DNA from: Negativicoccus succinicivorans
GTDB lineage: Bacteria; Bacillota; Negativicutes; Veillonellales; Negativicoccaceae
Direction of reading: 5' to 3'
DNA: 64,000 bases
Assembly (NCBI RefSeq): GCF_014207605.1
Contig: NZ_JACHHI010000001.1
Span: forward strand, 62,001 to 126,000
Positions 35,973 through 47,087 of the stretch are shown piece by piece; position 1 is the first letter of the stretch; each line of letters opens with the position of its first letter. The notes beneath the pieces are model-generated. The model made no database searches and was not told the DNA's origin. It worked only from the letters and a program-made list of their open reading frames with translations. The translations under genes and the position numbers were made by a program.

Positions 35973-38221
35973 TCTGGCATTATGGAGCGTTGTTGTTTGC
36001 GTCGGCAGTCGCGCTGGGGATCGTTTTAAATACCACGTATCCGTTACTTGTCTACGGGATTTTACTGATTGCAGTCGGTGCTCTTACCGGATTTTTCTTT
36101 TTGACGCCGGAAAAAATGGGGCGCAAGTGGCTGCTCTTAATTTTATTCAGCGGTTTGCTTGCAGGCGGAGCGGGTATTTATTGGCAAGAAAAGCAATCAG
36201 CGGATCTTGCTTTTTTTGTGTATAACGAAACCGGCACATACCATGTCACTGTGGAAAGGGAAGCACAGGTTTTCACCGACGGAGATAAAGTGACATATCG
36301 GTATCCGGTGGCGCTAAGAACATTTTCCTATCTGGACGGTGTGACAAGGAATACTAAAGGGAAAGCATATCTTTATTTAGATGGTACGCAGTATGCGCCG
36401 TATCCTGTTGGCACGGTGCTGCAAGTTAAGGCCGAATTAAAACCGTTTCACTATTATCAAAACCCCGGACAAAAAACACTTTATTATCGTCACCGCACAG
36501 AACAAATGCTGGGCAATTTATACGTTCCGCTCAAATCGCAAGCGAATGCTGTCGGTATGGCTAAAGGTTATTACTTTTTGTCTATGGCCCAACACCTGCG
36601 CGAGACAACGCGGACCTTTTTTGCGCAGGCCTTGCCGAAGTCGGAGGCGGCGTTGGCGTTTGCTTTGCTGTGGGGCGGTTATGACGGCCTTTCTTCCAAC
36701 CTGATTAATGCGTTTGCCAATTCCGGTATTATTCATATTTTATCTGTTTCCGGTTCTCATATTGCGCTTTTATTCGGCCTCCTTTGGTGGCTCGGCAGGT
36801 GTCTTCGCATACCCGACCCACTCACATATGGTGCCGCTTTTTTATTGGTTTTTACCTATGCATTTATTACCGGCTGGCAACCTCCCGTGGTGCGTTCGTT
36901 TTGGATGGGCGCGGCGGCGTTTGGGGGAATACTGCTGCGGCGGGACGTGGATGCTAGCCATTGGCTTGGTTTGGTTAGCGCACTGATGCTGCTGTATCAG
37001 CCGTTTCTTTTATATGATGTCAGTTTTCAACTGTCATTTGGTGCCACGCTGGGGTTGGTAACCTGCTATGTTCCTTGCTCGCGACTGTGTTGCACGTATT
37101 TGCACATGCCGCTGCGCTTGGCGCAAGGGATCGCAGTTACCGTTGCCGCAAATATTTTTTTGTTGCCGTTGTTGTTATATTATTTTCAAGCCCTGCCGCT
37201 TTATGCAGTACTGACAAATATCATCGTCGCACCGTTGTTGGAAATCATTATTGCGGCGGAGTTGGCGGCGGTCATCTTGCATTTTGTTTGGACGCTACCG
37301 GCGGTGGGAATCTTGCAACTCGTTCACTATGGTCTGGTCATCTCGGTTGCACTGATTCAAATCGTGGCGGATTTACCGCTGGCGCAATTACGATTTCGCG
37401 CGTTAAGTATCGGGGAAACGGTTCTCTATTTCGTCGGCTTGGCGGCGATCGTTATGTATTTTAAATCCAAACGCACCTGGGGGAAATATCCTTTATTGGC
37501 ATTCTTCGTTATTTGTCTCGGGATGGGAATCTATCGGATCACGCAAAGCGGCCAAACGCGCATTTTCGTGCCGGACGTCGGGCAAATGGGAGCCATTTGT
37601 ATGGAAACCGGGGGACGACGGATTTTATATATCAAGGAAAGTCGTTATGCGCGGCGAGATTATCCCCGGGCGCTGACTCGTGCTTTAAATTTTTACGGTA
37701 TTTTTACTGTGGATGATTGTATTTATGTGACACCGCGTGAAAATACGGCAGAACCGTTTCCGGCGCATCGTTATCTGCGGGCACAGGAAATTTCCGACGG
37801 TAAAAATCAGTACGTCGTGTCAACGGCGGATACTTTTATTCAATATCCCGGCGTGCTTGCCAATCAAAATGGAGTGGGACTGGCTACATCGGATGGCTCG
37901 GCGTTAGTACAATTACAAACTGAAAAATCCTTGGTGCTGCCGAGCACGACGAATTTACTTGTGATAGCGAATGCGAAAAGTGCGAGGACGGTACTGGCAC
38001 AACGGCATCCGCAACTGTCTATTACAGTGCCTGATGGAAACTTTAGAGGTAGTGAAGGCACGGCGGATGGTAGCGAGGAGTTTCACGCGAAAGGTATACC
38101 TGTGTATAATAATAAAGAGACAGGAATGATAGTCGCATCATTACATGGTCATACATGGCACGTCGAAACGGAGATAAAAACGCATGCAGAAGGACCAAAT
38201 TTACCTTTTTCACGGTACTGA
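35969..38221 (+). CDS. comEC: ComEC/Rec2-family DNA uptake channel with degenerate C-terminal domain
   Basis: The 750-residue protein has about ten membrane segments and the competence core (LSVSGSHIALLFGLLWW, near residue 260). It forms the inner-membrane channel for single-stranded DNA. The C-terminal part from about residue 530 corresponds to the lactamase-like domain but starts FVPDVGQMGAICMETGG and contains no HxHxDH metal motif. Start assignment is weak: TTG 35969 overlaps the comEA stop, with no strong ribosome site. The comEA-comEC-holA order is typical of Firmicutes. Confidence 0.85.
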   Translation: MIWHYGALLFASAVALGIVLNTTYPLLVYGILLIAVGALTGFFFLTPEKMGRKWLLLILFSGLLAGGAGIYWQEKQSADLAFFVYNETGTYHVTVEREAQVFTDGDKVTYRYPVALRTFSYLDGVTRNTKGKAYLYLDGTQYAPYPVGTVLQVKAELKPFHYYQNPGQKTLYYRHRTEQMLGNLYVPLKSQANAVGMAKGYYFLSMAQHLRETTRTFFAQALPKSEAALAFALLWGGYDGLSSNLINAFANSGIIHILSVSGSHIALLFGLLWWLGRCLRIPDPLTYGAAFLLVFTYAFITGWQPPVVRSFWMGAAAFGGILLRRDVDASHWLGLVSALMLLYQPFLLYDVSFQLSFGATLGLVTCYVPCSRLCCTYLHMPLRLAQGIAVTVAANIFLLPLLLYYFQALPLYAVLTNIIVAPLLEIIIAAELAAVILHFVWTLPAVGILQLVHYGLVISVALIQIVADLPLAQLRFRALSIGETVLYFVGLAAIVMYFKSKRTWGKYPLLAFFVICLGMGIYRITQSGQTRIFVPDVGQMGAICMETGGRRILYIKESRYARRDYPRALTRALNFYGIFTVDDCIYVTPRENTAEPFPAHRYLRAQEISDGKNQYVVSTADTFIQYPGVLANQNGVGLATSDGSALVQLQTEKSLVLPSTTNLLVIANAKSARTVLAQRHPQLSITVPDGNFRGSEGTADGSEEFHAKGIPVYNNKETGMIVASLHGHTWHVETEIKTHAEGPNLPFSRY

Positions 38222-39143
38222 TATACCGGCTGTTTATGCTCGTAAGCAGCAAGCCGGAAACAGTGCTGCAGAAACCGTGGAACAGGGTAAAGAACACAGT
38301 ACGACGGCGGAAATCGTGCAGCAAATCAATCAACCGTCGCTCTTTACCGAAGTGCGTCGGTTTGAATTTATTAATCCTTTGTTTTTGACACAAAAGGATG
38401 AATCTATTCCGGCGAAGGAATTTCTGCAGGCATTGGAAAATGTACCGGTGGAAACGCGTGTTTTTTTTATTTTGGAAGGTAAACCGGACCGTCGATTAAG
38501 TTTGGTAAAAAAATTTTTGCCGCTGGCGCAAGTATCGGTGTCGGAATTTATTCCCGGCTGGAAAGTCGGCGCCGCTTTTAACAGTGTCTTGCGTGTTCAA
38601 GGCCGGACGTTAAGTCGTGCTGCGCAACAGTACTTGCAAGCGGTGGCAGAAAGCTGGGATAACACATCGTCCGTTTTTATTACTACAGAAGCACAAAAGT
38701 GGCAACTGATGACGGATCAAAAAGAGATTCCGCTCGAAGTGGTGCAGGAGTCGCTACCGTCGTACCTGCAACGGCAAGTGTTTCGATTTTGGGATGATTT
38801 GGTGGATCAACGCAAGCGAGCTGTTCTGGAAGCCGTTCCGCATTTATTCAATGATATGGCAGAGACCTTGAAAAATACCGGCTTTCTGGCTTCGCAATTG
38901 CGTCTTTGCTTGGGGATTTATGAATTGGAACATGCCGGTGTTGCGACGAGAGATATGGCACGAAAATTGCAAGTTAAAAATCAATGGCGCTGGAAAAACA
39001 TTTACGCCGCAGCGCAGAAGCTGAACTATGCGCAGTGCGCTGGGTTGTTGCTGACACTGTATCGCGCGCAATGGCGGCAACGTAACGGTTATGAAGTTTC
39101 GTGGAGCGAACTGTTCGGTGAATATTTGCGAGGAACTTTATGA
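38184..39143 (+). CDS. holA: DNA polymerase III delta subunit, divergent
   Basis: The 319-residue protein is assigned mainly by position after comEC and by its layout. It has an N-terminal FHGTD segment where HolA has its YLFYGEE-like start, a middle LEGKPDRRLSLVKKF segment, and a helical C terminus with LRLCLGIYELEHAGV. HolA loads the sliding clamp with HolB and DnaX. The sequence is diverged and the P-loop is not functional-looking, as is usual for delta. It overlaps the comEC end by 38 bases. An unrelated function is not excluded. Confidence 0.72.
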   Translation: MQKDQIYLFHGTDIPAVYARKQQAGNSAAETVEQGKEHSTTAEIVQQINQPSLFTEVRRFEFINPLFLTQKDESIPAKEFLQALENVPVETRVFFILEGKPDRRLSLVKKFLPLAQVSVSEFIPGWKVGAAFNSVLRVQGRTLSRAAQQYLQAVAESWDNTSSVFITTEAQKWQLMTDQKEIPLEVVQESLPSYLQRQVFRFWDDLVDQRKRAVLEAVPHLFNDMAETLKNTGFLASQLRLCLGIYELEHAGVATRDMARKLQVKNQWRWKNIYAAAQKLNYAQCAGLLLTLYRAQWRQRNGYEVSWSELFGEYLRGTL

Positions 39144-40558
39144 AGAAGAATACCATGATTGTCGCCGGTGTCGTGGCAGGAATTATGCTTGTCTTGATAT
39201 TTTTTCCTTTGTTTGTTAACGGGACAAGCGGTGTCGTCCGCGGAGTCAAGCTGCAGGATCGGGATGTGTCAGGTTGGCAAGCGGAAGGACTGCAACGCTA
39301 TTTGGCAGAGCAAAACAACAAATATGAAAATGCGGCGCTGAATTTGACCTATCAAACCTACACTTGGTCGATTCCGATGCGCGACCTGAAACTTGCCATA
39401 AATGCAGAGAAAACAGCGGCTGCTGTCAGCAGCTACGGTCGTACCGGTTCGTGGTTTCGGCAATGGTGGGAGCAGTGGCAAAGCTACCTGAACCCGGTTC
39501 AAATGAATTGCACGGTCGCTTATGATGTGGCACATTTAAATGAAATTCTGCGGGCTAAAGTGGACGAACTGGCAGCGCCGCCACGCAACGCCTCGGTATC
39601 TTTTAATGAAGCTGGCGACGTTGTAATTGAAACGGAAAAACCGTGCCTGATATTGGATTATGTGCAAGTCGCCAAAGTGGCTGAGAAAAAAATAAATGCG
39701 CAGGATTTTTCTCCTTTAATATTGCAACCGAGCCAAGTGGATTTGCCGACGCTGCGCAAGGAGCAGTTGGCGTCGATCAACGCGATTTTAGGCGAATACA
39801 CCACTTATTACGGCGGTGATGAAAACCGCAGCGCCAACATTTATAAAGGAAGCGCTGCTGTTTCCGGTGCTTTGTTGGCGCCGGGCGAAACCTTCTCGTT
39901 CAATGATACGACCGGCTTACGCACATATGAGGCCGGTTATTTATCGGCGCCTGTTTTTATTAATGGCGAATTGGTTCCCGATGCCGGCGGCGGCATTTGC
40001 CAAGTCAGCACGACCATGTTTAATGCGGTTCTTTTGGCGGGGCTTGACGTGGTGCAGCGCACGCCACATTTTGCACCGGTCGGTTACACAGAAATCGGGC
40101 GGGACGCGACCGTAGCGGATAATTCTATTGATTTTATATGGGTCAACTCAGCGAAGTCACCGGTGTATGTTATGGCGACGGCCGGCGGCGGTGCGATTAA
40201 TGTAAAAATTTTGGGAAATAGTGATGATCGTCCTTCGGGAGTCGCGATCACAACCGAACCGGCAAAAGTTTTACCGCATGAGAAAAAAGAAATTGTGGTA
40301 AATGATCAGAAAGAGGATGTTATAGAAGAGGAAGGTCATGACGGCTACTCTGTTGTAGTGCATCGTCGTGTCAGCTGGAGTGACGGACGGGCACTTACGG
40401 ATACATTTTATTCCGTATATGATCCGGTTACGACGATCACAAAGTTGTCGCCGCAGGAGGCGCAAAAACGCGTGGCGTCACTGGCGAAAGCTACGATGGA
40501 ACATAAACCGGGAAAAGGTCGTGAAGCATCCGAAGCGAAAAATAGAATTCAGACGTAA
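39140..40558 (+). CDS. VanW-family protein with peptidoglycan-binding-like domain
   Basis: The 472-residue protein has one N-terminal membrane segment (about 5-25), so most of it lies outside the cytoplasm. Residues about 30-200 resemble the PG_binding_4 domain often paired with VanW. The VanW domain follows with LAPGETFSFND, DAGGGICQVSTTMFNA and HFAPVGY. The biochemical role of VanW is unknown; some relatives sit in vancomycin-resistance clusters. The C-terminal tail is charged. It overlaps holA by 4 bases. Confidence 0.9.
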   Translation: MKKNTMIVAGVVAGIMLVLIFFPLFVNGTSGVVRGVKLQDRDVSGWQAEGLQRYLAEQNNKYENAALNLTYQTYTWSIPMRDLKLAINAEKTAAAVSSYGRTGSWFRQWWEQWQSYLNPVQMNCTVAYDVAHLNEILRAKVDELAAPPRNASVSFNEAGDVVIETEKPCLILDYVQVAKVAEKKINAQDFSPLILQPSQVDLPTLRKEQLASINAILGEYTTYYGGDENRSANIYKGSAAVSGALLAPGETFSFNDTTGLRTYEAGYLSAPVFINGELVPDAGGGICQVSTTMFNAVLLAGLDVVQRTPHFAPVGYTEIGRDATVADNSIDFIWVNSAKSPVYVMATAGGGAINVKILGNSDDRPSGVAITTEPAKVLPHEKKEIVVNDQKEDVIEEEGHDGYSVVVHRRVSWSDGRALTDTFYSVYDPVTTITKLSPQEAQKRVASLAKATMEHKPGKGREASEAKNRIQT

Positions 40559-40575
40559 GGGGGTACCGATAAGCG

Positions 40576-43500
40576 TTGCGTAAGTATAAATTTGTTCCTC
40601 GAAAACCGGTGAAATTTAAAGAGTTAATTGTCGACATTAAAGGGAAAACTTGGGAAATCACCAAAACAGCGGATTTTACGCCGCAAAAAATAAATGAATT
40701 TGTACCGCCGGCTGTGACGCTAAAAGTAGACGGTGAAACGGTTACTCGTACAGTGCTTCCCGACCCAACTGATGAAAATAGCGCGGCTCCGTCGGACAAA
40801 GGGAAGCAAGCTTCATTTGGGCAGGGGAATGGGGTATCACAAGAAGGGATGACTTCAGAACCGGCCTCGATAGAAGCGGCGACTCCCGAACCGGAAACCA
40901 AGGGCACGGATGCGGCACCGTCCGTAAGTACGACGGATGTGTCAAGCAGTTGGCAAAATTTGCTGTATGATGATCGATTTTTGCAGGCGCGTGCTCAAGC
41001 GAAAACAGGCGGCGATCCGGAGCTTTTGATCGGCAAACGCAAAATTAAAGCGACACCGCTTGCGATGCGGGAAATTCACGAAGAAATGGCAGCCGTCATC
41101 GTTGAAGGGGATGTTGTATCGGCTGAAGTTCGCGAATTGCGGACAGGTCGTAAATTGCTCAAATTAAAAATGGCCGATGACACGAACGGTCTGGCGGCGC
41201 AGTATTTCTTTGAAAAAGGAGAGGATACTTCCTGTTTGGAAAAAAATCTTTGTCGTGGCAAACGTGTACGGGCACGCGGCGAAGTGCGCCAGGATAAATA
41301 TTCGGGCGGTTTGGTTATGCAGCTTTCCAATTTAATGTTGGTGCCGACCGGGACGTACAGTCATGAGGATAATCATCCGACGCCGCGCGTCGAATTGCAC
41401 CTCCATACCAAAATGAGTACGGACGCGCTGATTGATGTGGACCGTTTGTTGACCACGGTAAAAGAATGGAATCATCCCGCGGTCGCCATTACCGATCATG
41501 GTGTTGTCCAATCATTCCCTATAGTGCAGGCATTGGCGGCGGAAAAAGGTGTCAAAGTCATTTACGGGATGGAAGGCTACCTGATTGAAGATATCCCGGC
41601 GGATATTACGCGCGATCAGCAAAAATATACTCATATTATTTTATTGGCGAAAAATCGCGTCGGTCTGCAAAACTTGTACCGACTGGTTTCGCTTTCGCAT
41701 TTGCGGTATTTCAAAAAACGGCCGCTCATTCCGCGGGCAATCTTAGACGAGAATCGCGAAGGATTAATCGTCGGTTCGGCCTGCGTTGCGGGAGAATTGT
41801 TCCGCGCCGTTTTGGACGATTTGCCGCGCTCGGAGCAACTGCGAATTGCCAGTTACTACGATTATTTGGAAATTCAGCCGATTGGGGACAATCGCTTTCT
41901 CTTACAGGATGATCGCTATCCCAACATAAAAACGGATCGCGATTTGCAGAAGCTGAATGAAGTTATTGTCAGTCTGGGGGAAGAACTGAATTTACCGGTC
42001 TGTGCAACTTGCGATTCGCATTATCTGTTTGATGAAGATAAAATCTATCGCGAAATTTTACTCAGCAAATGGGGTAAATCCGGTGAGCCCGAACAATTGC
42101 CGGACCTTTATTTGCGTACGACGGAAGAAATGCTGGAAGAATTTTCTTACCTCGGCGAGACCAAGGCATTTGAAGTCGTTGTCAGCAATACCCGTGGAGT
42201 AAGCGAACTGGTGGAAGACTTTGCGCCGCTTCCTGCTGACGGAAAATTATATTCACCTCAGATCAGCGGCTCGGACACCGAGCTTGAACGCATGTGCTAT
42301 GCAAAAGCTAAGCGCCTTTACGGTGACCCTTTGCCGGCGATCGTAGAAGAGCGATTGAAAAGTGAACTCGAAGCGATCATAGGCAACGGTTTCGGTGTGT
42401 TGTATTACATCGCGCATAAGTTGGTGGCCCACTCTTTAGGAGATGGTTATCTCGTCGGTTCACGCGGTTCGGTCGGCTCCTCCTTTGTGGCAACCATGGC
42501 GGATATTACGGAAGTAAATCCGTTGCCGCCGCATTATTTGTGTCCGCAATGTCAATACAACGAATTCATCACGGACGGTTCCGTCGGCGGCGGGTTCGAT
42601 CTTGCGGATAAAGCATGTCCAAAATGTGGCGCTGCATTGCACAAAGACGGTCACAACATTCCGTTTGCCGTATTCTTGGGATTCGAAGGGGATAAGGTAC
42701 CGGATATTGATTTGAACTTTTCCGGTGATTATCAGCCGCAAGCGCACAAATATACGGAAGAATTATTCGGGCGCGACAATGTGTTTCGCGCCGGGACAAT
42801 CAGCGGTATTCAAGATCGCACCGCCTTTGGCTATGTAAAAAAGTACGCGGAGCAAAGGCAATTGGTGACGAATGATATCTATGCGGAGAGTCTGTTGACT
42901 GGCATCACCAAGGTCAAAAATACCACCGGCCAGCATCCGGGAGGCATTATGGTTTGTCCCCGCGATATGGATATTTTGGCATTTACGCCGATTCAACATC
43001 CGGCCAATAAAAAAGAGTCGGGCATCATCACGACTCATTTTGACTACCATTCCATCGAAGGCCGTATGGTTAAGCTCGATATTCTGGGGCATGATGATCC
43101 GACCGTCATTCGTATTTTAGAAGATTTGACGGGCATCAAACCGTCAGAAATTCCGTTTGATGATCCCGCCACCATCAGTCTCTTTTCTTCGACGGAAGCG
43201 CTGGGGCTGACACCGGAGCAATTAAATGGAGATACCGTCGGGACGTTGGGGATTCCGGAATACGGTACGCAATTCGTACGCCAGATGCTGGAAGACACAC
43301 ACCCGCAAAATTTTAGTGAATTGGTACGTATCAGCGGATTTTCTCATGGCACGGATGTGTGGCTTAATAATGCCAAGGATTTGATTACGGCCGGCGAAGT
43401 CAAGCTGGAAGACGCGATTTCAACCCGTGATGACGTGATGAACTATTTAATTCAGCACGGTGTGGCACCCAAAATTGCGTTCAACGTCATGGAAAATGTT

Positions 43501-44157
43501 CGGAAAGGACGCGGTCTCGAAAAGAAAAATAAACAGGGGCAACCTGTCAGCAAAAATGAAGAAGCTCTGCGCAAAGAAAAAATTCCGGAATGGTTCATCA
43601 ATTCCTGCAAAAAAATCTCGTACCTCTTTCCACGGGCGCATGCGGTGGCATATGTCATGATGGCCTTCCGTATTGCCTGGTTTAAAATCTACCATCCGCT
43701 GGCATTCTATGCAGCATACTTTACCGTACGTGCGCGCGGTTCTTTTGACGGCAAGGCGATCTTACCGGGGTTGGCGAGCCAAGAAAAAATGTGGAAATAC
43801 ATTCAGGCCAAAGGCCGCGACGCCAGTGCGGTAGAAAAGGATTCCGCCACGAATATTGAAGTGGCGATGGAAATGGCCCAACGCGGTTTCCGGTTTAAAC
43901 CCATCGATCTTGCCCGTTCCCACGTGCGCGATTTTGTGGTGGAAGATGGGATGTTGTTACCGCCGCTTTCCTGCGTACCGGGACTTGGCGAAACCGTAGC
44001 GGAAGAAATTGTGGCGGCGCGTGAAAACGGACCGTTTACATCAAAAGAAGACCTGCGTAAACGCGGTAAGGTCAGCCATACGATTGTGGAAACACTAACG
44101 GAAATGGGCGCCTTGGAGGGAATGCCTGATGAAGAACAATTAAATTTATTTGGTTAA
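40576..44157 (+). CDS. polC: PolC-type DNA polymerase III alpha subunit lacking the exonuclease domain
   Basis: This is the replicative polymerase, 1193 residues against about 1430 in B. subtilis. An N-terminal segment and a low-complexity linker (about 62-122) precede an OB domain (about 165-260). The PHP domain begins at residue 271 with RVELHLH. The usual proofreading exonuclease inserted after KVIYGMEGYL is absent: the chain runs directly from IEDIPADITRD (about 338-347) into YTHIILLAKNRVGLQNLY. Zinc Cys pairs (CPQCQ, CPKCG) and the catalytic PDIDLNFSGDY motif are intact. TTG start, with a GGGGG site upstream. Confidence 0.95.
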   Translation: MRKYKFVPRKPVKFKELIVDIKGKTWEITKTADFTPQKINEFVPPAVTLKVDGETVTRTVLPDPTDENSAAPSDKGKQASFGQGNGVSQEGMTSEPASIEAATPEPETKGTDAAPSVSTTDVSSSWQNLLYDDRFLQARAQAKTGGDPELLIGKRKIKATPLAMREIHEEMAAVIVEGDVVSAEVRELRTGRKLLKLKMADDTNGLAAQYFFEKGEDTSCLEKNLCRGKRVRARGEVRQDKYSGGLVMQLSNLMLVPTGTYSHEDNHPTPRVELHLHTKMSTDALIDVDRLLTTVKEWNHPAVAITDHGVVQSFPIVQALAAEKGVKVIYGMEGYLIEDIPADITRDQQKYTHIILLAKNRVGLQNLYRLVSLSHLRYFKKRPLIPRAILDENREGLIVGSACVAGELFRAVLDDLPRSEQLRIASYYDYLEIQPIGDNRFLLQDDRYPNIKTDRDLQKLNEVIVSLGEELNLPVCATCDSHYLFDEDKIYREILLSKWGKSGEPEQLPDLYLRTTEEMLEEFSYLGETKAFEVVVSNTRGVSELVEDFAPLPADGKLYSPQISGSDTELERMCYAKAKRLYGDPLPAIVEERLKSELEAIIGNGFGVLYYIAHKLVAHSLGDGYLVGSRGSVGSSFVATMADITEVNPLPPHYLCPQCQYNEFITDGSVGGGFDLADKACPKCGAALHKDGHNIPFAVFLGFEGDKVPDIDLNFSGDYQPQAHKYTEELFGRDNVFRAGTISGIQDRTAFGYVKKYAEQRQLVTNDIYAESLLTGITKVKNTTGQHPGGIMVCPRDMDILAFTPIQHPANKKESGIITTHFDYHSIEGRMVKLDILGHDDPTVIRILEDLTGIKPSEIPFDDPATISLFSSTEALGLTPEQLNGDTVGTLGIPEYGTQFVRQMLEDTHPQNFSELVRISGFSHGTDVWLNNAKDLITAGEVKLEDAISTRDDVMNYLIQHGVAPKIAFNVMENVRKGRGLEKKNKQGQPVSKNEEALRKEKIPEWFINSCKKISYLFPRAHAVAYVMMAFRIAWFKIYHPLAFYAAYFTVRARGSFDGKAILPGLASQEKMWKYIQAKGRDASAVEKDSATNIEVAMEMAQRGFRFKPIDLARSHVRDFVVEDGMLLPPLSCVPGLGETVAEEIVAARENGPFTSKEDLRKRGKVSHTIVETLTEMGALEGMPDEEQLNLFG

Positions 44158-44165
44158 TCCTACAC

Positions 44166-44195
44166 TTGCGGGCTTACCGTAAGCTGTGATATACT
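44166..44195 (+). promoter_or_regulatory. Promoter of rpsB-tsf
   Basis: TTGCGG at 44166-44171 and TATACT at 44190-44195 are 18 bases apart, with TGA making an extended -10. Confidence 0.75.
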
Positions 44196-44201
44196 TGTAC
44201 A

Positions 44202-44301
44202 GGTCAAAATACGCACGCCGATGGATTCAGACAGCTGTGTCCGGATGACCCGGGCCCTGTCGGAGAGGAAGCGGCGGAGGTAAAAAACAGGAGGTAGTAA
44301 A
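44202..44301 (+). promoter_or_regulatory. Structured leader of rpsB with a possible 20-codon ORF
   Basis: About 100 bases separate the promoter from rpsB. CGCCG (44216-44220) can pair with CGGCG (44272-44276). Inside, GACA/TGTC at 44230-44241 forms a hairpin that competes with GACAG (44230-44234) pairing to CTGTC (44257-44261). The region also holds an open frame from ATG 44221 to TAA 44281-44283 whose C-terminal third is almost all Arg, Lys and Glu. It has no strong ribosome site. An autoregulatory ribosomal-protein leader is plausible; I do not recognise a named family. Confidence 0.45.
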
Positions 44302-45072
44302 ATGTCAGTAGTATCTATGAAACAATTGTTGGAAGCCGGTGTTCACTTTGGACACCAAACTCGTCGTTGGAACCCGAAAATGGCACGTTTCATTTTCACG
44401 GAACGCAACGGTATTTACATTATCGATCTGCAGCAGACCGTTAAAAAAGTAGACGAAGCGTATGATTTCCTTCGTGACTTGGCGGCATCGGGCAAGTCGG
44501 TATTGTTCGTCGGGACGAAAAAACAGGCCCAGAACACTATTCAGGAAGAAGCGGAACGTTGCAACCAGTTCTACGTAAAAGAACGTTGGCTGGGCGGCAT
44601 GTTGACCAACTTCAAAACGATCCAATTGCGTATCAAACGTTTACAGGAACTGAAGGCAATGGAAGAAGACGGCCGTTTCGATCTCTTACCGAAAAAAGAA
44701 GTCATCGGTTTGCGCCGTGAAATGAGCAAACTGGAAAAATATCTCAACGGTATTAAAGATATGAAAGGTTTACCGGGGGCTCTCGTGATCATTGATCCGA
44801 AGAAAGAGCAGATCGCGGTAGCGGAAGCACGGAAACTCAATATTCCGATTATTGCTACGGTTGATACCAACTGTGACCCGGATGAAATCGATTTTCCGAT
44901 TCCGGCGAACGATGATGCGATCCGTGCCGTAAAATTGTTGGTCGGTAAAATGGCGGACGCTGTTTTGGAAGGCCGCCAGGGCGAGCAGGACGAAGTAGCG
45001 GAAGCGGAGCCGAAAGCGGAAGACAGCGCGGAAGAAGCTACCGAAGAAACCACAGAAGAAACAGCGGAATAA
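44302..45072 (+). CDS. rpsB: 30S ribosomal protein S2
   Basis: The 256-residue protein has the family sequence from the N terminus ([22 protein letters not shown]) and the FVGTKKQAQ and [15 protein letters not shown] motifs. The last 35 residues form a strongly acidic tail rich in Glu and Ala. An AGGAGG site precedes the ATG. It is followed by tsf, as in nearly all bacteria. Confidence 0.98.
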   Translation: MSVVSMKQLLEAGVHFGHQTRRWNPKMARFIFTERNGIYIIDLQQTVKKVDEAYDFLRDLAASGKSVLFVGTKKQAQNTIQEEAERCNQFYVKERWLGGMLTNFKTIQLRIKRLQELKAMEEDGRFDLLPKKEVIGLRREMSKLEKYLNGIKDMKGLPGALVIIDPKKEQIAVAEARKLNIPIIATVDTNCDPDEIDFPIPANDDAIRAVKLLVGKMADAVLEGRQGEQDEVAEAEPKAEDSAEEATEETTEETAE

Positions 45073-45105
45073 AGTACAACAAATATATAAGGAGGGACTG
45101 CCTGA

Positions 45106-45753
45106 ATGATTACAGCAAGCTTGGTGAAAGAATTACGCGAGAAAACAGGCGCGGGCATGATGGATTGCAAACGTGCTTTGGTGGAAACGGACGGCGATCT
45201 CGAAAAAGCGGTAGACTATCTTCGTGAGAAAGGCCTTTCCAAAGCCGCAAAAAAAGCGGACCGCGTAACGGCGGAAGGTTTGGTCGCATCTTACATTCAC
45301 GGAAACGGCCGTATCGGCGTTTTGGTAGAAGTCAACTGCGAAACAGATTTCGTAGCCCGTTCGGAAGATTTCCAGCAACTCGTTAAAGATGTCGCGATGC
45401 AAATTGCGGCGACGAATCCGCGTTATCTCACACGGGAAGATGTTCCCCAGGAAGCGATCGATCATGAACGCGAAGTACTTCGTCAGCAAGCTCTGAACGA
45501 AGGTAAACCGGAAGCGATCGTCGATAAAATGACCGAAGGTCGACTGGAAAAGTTCTATCGCGAAAACGTTTTATTGGAACAGGAATTCGTTAAAGATACG
45601 GACAAATCGGTACAGCAAATGATCACCGAAATGATCGCGAAGATCGGTGAAAATATCAGTGTTCGTCGATTCACACGTTATCAACTCGGCGAAGGAATTG
45701 AAAAACGGCAAGACGACTTCGCATCCGAAGTAATGGCCACGATGAATCAATAA
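45106..45753 (+). CDS. tsf: Elongation factor Ts
   Basis: EF-Ts exchanges GDP for GTP on EF-Tu. The 215-residue protein has the N-terminal UBA-like domain ([19 protein letters not shown]) and the core with [18 protein letters not shown]. It is the short clostridial form rather than the 280-290-residue form of E. coli and B. subtilis. AAGGAGG precedes the ATG. It forms one transcript with rpsB. Confidence 0.97.
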   Translation: MITASLVKELREKTGAGMMDCKRALVETDGDLEKAVDYLREKGLSKAAKKADRVTAEGLVASYIHGNGRIGVLVEVNCETDFVARSEDFQQLVKDVAMQIAATNPRYLTREDVPQEAIDHEREVLRQQALNEGKPEAIVDKMTEGRLEKFYRENVLLEQEFVKDTDKSVQQMITEMIAKIGENISVRRFTRYQLGEGIEKRQDDFASEVMATMNQ

Positions 45754-45780
45754 GAGAACACACATGTGTTCTCTTATTTT
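45752..45780 (+). terminator. Probable terminator or attenuator after tsf
   Basis: AAGAGAACAC (45752-45761) pairs with GTGTTCTCTT (45766-45775) around ACAT. The T tract is only ATTTT, so some read-through into pyrH, 26 bases downstream, is likely. No separate pyrH promoter is visible. Confidence 0.7.
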
Positions 45781-45784
45781 CTAG

Positions 45785-47083
<1,299 letters not shown>

Positions 47084-47087
<4 letters not shown>

